Shown here in pieces: positions 6,247 through 6,577 of a stretch of DNA of 6,577 nucleotides. The notes beneath the pieces are model-generated. The model saw only the letters and a list, made by a program, of their open reading frames with translations. It had not been told where the DNA came from and did no database searches. The stretch is from Lentimicrobium sp. (GTDB taxonomy: Bacteria; Bacteroidota; Bacteroidia; Bacteroidales; Lentimicrobiaceae), in NCBI GenBank assembly GCA_013336205.1, contig JAAXUD010000168.1:1-6577 (forward strand). The letters are read 5' to 3'. Position 1 is the stretch's first letter. Each line of letters opens with the position of its first letter. The position numbers and the translations under genes are program-made.

Positions 6247-6577
6247 TTATTCATTGACAAATGGCTCTATTTCCGTTCTTATAAGTTTATAACCAGTTCC
6301 GTTGAGATGCTCTCCATCTCTTGAATAACGACTATCCATTTTATAGTATTTATTTCTGAATACATTGAATAAATCAATGTAATTACAGTTGTTCTTCTCA
6401 GCGATCGATTTAAGTTGTTTGTTTATGCAGATAATATCAGAGTTTTTTACCTGAATGATGTCTACAGGTAATATACTTAGAATGTAAATTGATGTTTCTG
6501 TCGAATTGCTGCGTAGTTTGCCAATAATCAGATTGCAATTATATATGATTGAATCAATTGGTTTTCCTAAAATCAGA
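6247..6577 (-). CDS. SGNH/GDSL-type esterase, C-terminal fragment running off the window
   Basis: The minus strand is open from the right edge to a TAA at 6247-6249, giving 109 residues with no start codon in the window that fits the true N-terminus. The end of the fragment carries the SGNH block V signature DGEHLN (residues 87-92 of the fragment) followed by GTGY; Asp87 and His90 would be the catalytic Asp and His, and the nucleophilic Ser, oxyanion Gly and Asn blocks would lie further N-terminal, mostly outside the window. Upstream features also fit: SIYILSILPV (29-38), a strand ending in a proline turn, then a KQLKSIAEKNN helix and NYIDLF, all typical of the GDSL-like lipase/acylhydrolase family that includes bacterial sugar O-acetylesterases. 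The likely role is removing acyl groups from a carbohydrate or lipid, but the substrate cannot be read from this part, nor can a signal peptide. It is convergent with the FAS1 lipoprotein gene. Confidence 0.82.
   Translation of the reverse strand, partial: LILGKPIDSIIYNCNLIIGKLRSNSTETSIYILSILPVDIIQVKNSDIICINKQLKSIAEKNNCNYIDLFNVFRNKYYKMDSRYSRDGEHLNGTGYKLIRTEIEPFVNE

Noticed and set aside
1..6577. A new multi-gene system spanning the window
   Set aside because: Genes alternate in strand, have their own terminators or long gaps, and belong to unrelated known families; nothing in the sequence ties them into one system.

Overview
The window looks like chromosomal DNA from a free-living or environmental member of the Bacteroidota. 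Three things point there. A long secreted protein ends in a Por/type IX secretion (T9SS) sorting domain. A lipoprotein carries an acidic Lys-Asp-Asp signal just after its lipid-anchored cysteine. The one convincing promoter has a TAnnTTTG -7 box, and start codons sit in A-rich leaders without a Shine-Dalgarno sequence. I cannot name a genus. I see no mobile element, CRISPR array, rRNA or tRNA.

Layout, left to right. (1) Positions 1-882, plus strand: the 3' part of a 6-phosphofructokinase gene whose start lies outside the window, closed by a strong bidirectional terminator (903-938). (2) Positions 973-3231, minus strand: a 752-residue secreted CotH-kinase-family protein with an Ig-like region, a lamin-tail domain and a T9SS sorting domain, with a recognisable promoter just upstream. 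(3) A 220-base divergent intergenic region. (4) Positions 3452-4732, plus strand: a type II NADH dehydrogenase. (5) A 430-base gap (4733-5162) with no gene but with a four-copy hexamer repeat, nested inverted repeats and a very AT-rich leader. (6) Positions 5163-6092, plus strand: a lipoprotein with two fasciclin (FAS1) domains, followed by a terminator and a second, unexplained hairpin. (7) Positions 6247-6577, minus strand: the C-terminal 109 residues of an SGNH/GDSL-type esterase running off the right edge. It has no complete reading frame in the window and is easily missed.

The genes do not form an operon. They alternate in strand, the plus-strand genes are separated by long gaps, and each looks like a single transcription unit. 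Functionally they are a mix: glycolysis (PFK), respiratory chain entry (NDH-2), and cell-surface or secreted proteins (CotH/LTD, FAS1 lipoprotein and probably the esterase). I found no convincing new multi-gene system. The points most worth a second look are the phosphofructokinase active-site combination (ATP-type Gly with PPi-type Lys), the exported CotH kinase fold with its active-site acids retained, the probable surface-display signal on the FAS1 lipoprotein, the overlooked esterase fragment, and several inverted repeats in the intergenic DNA.
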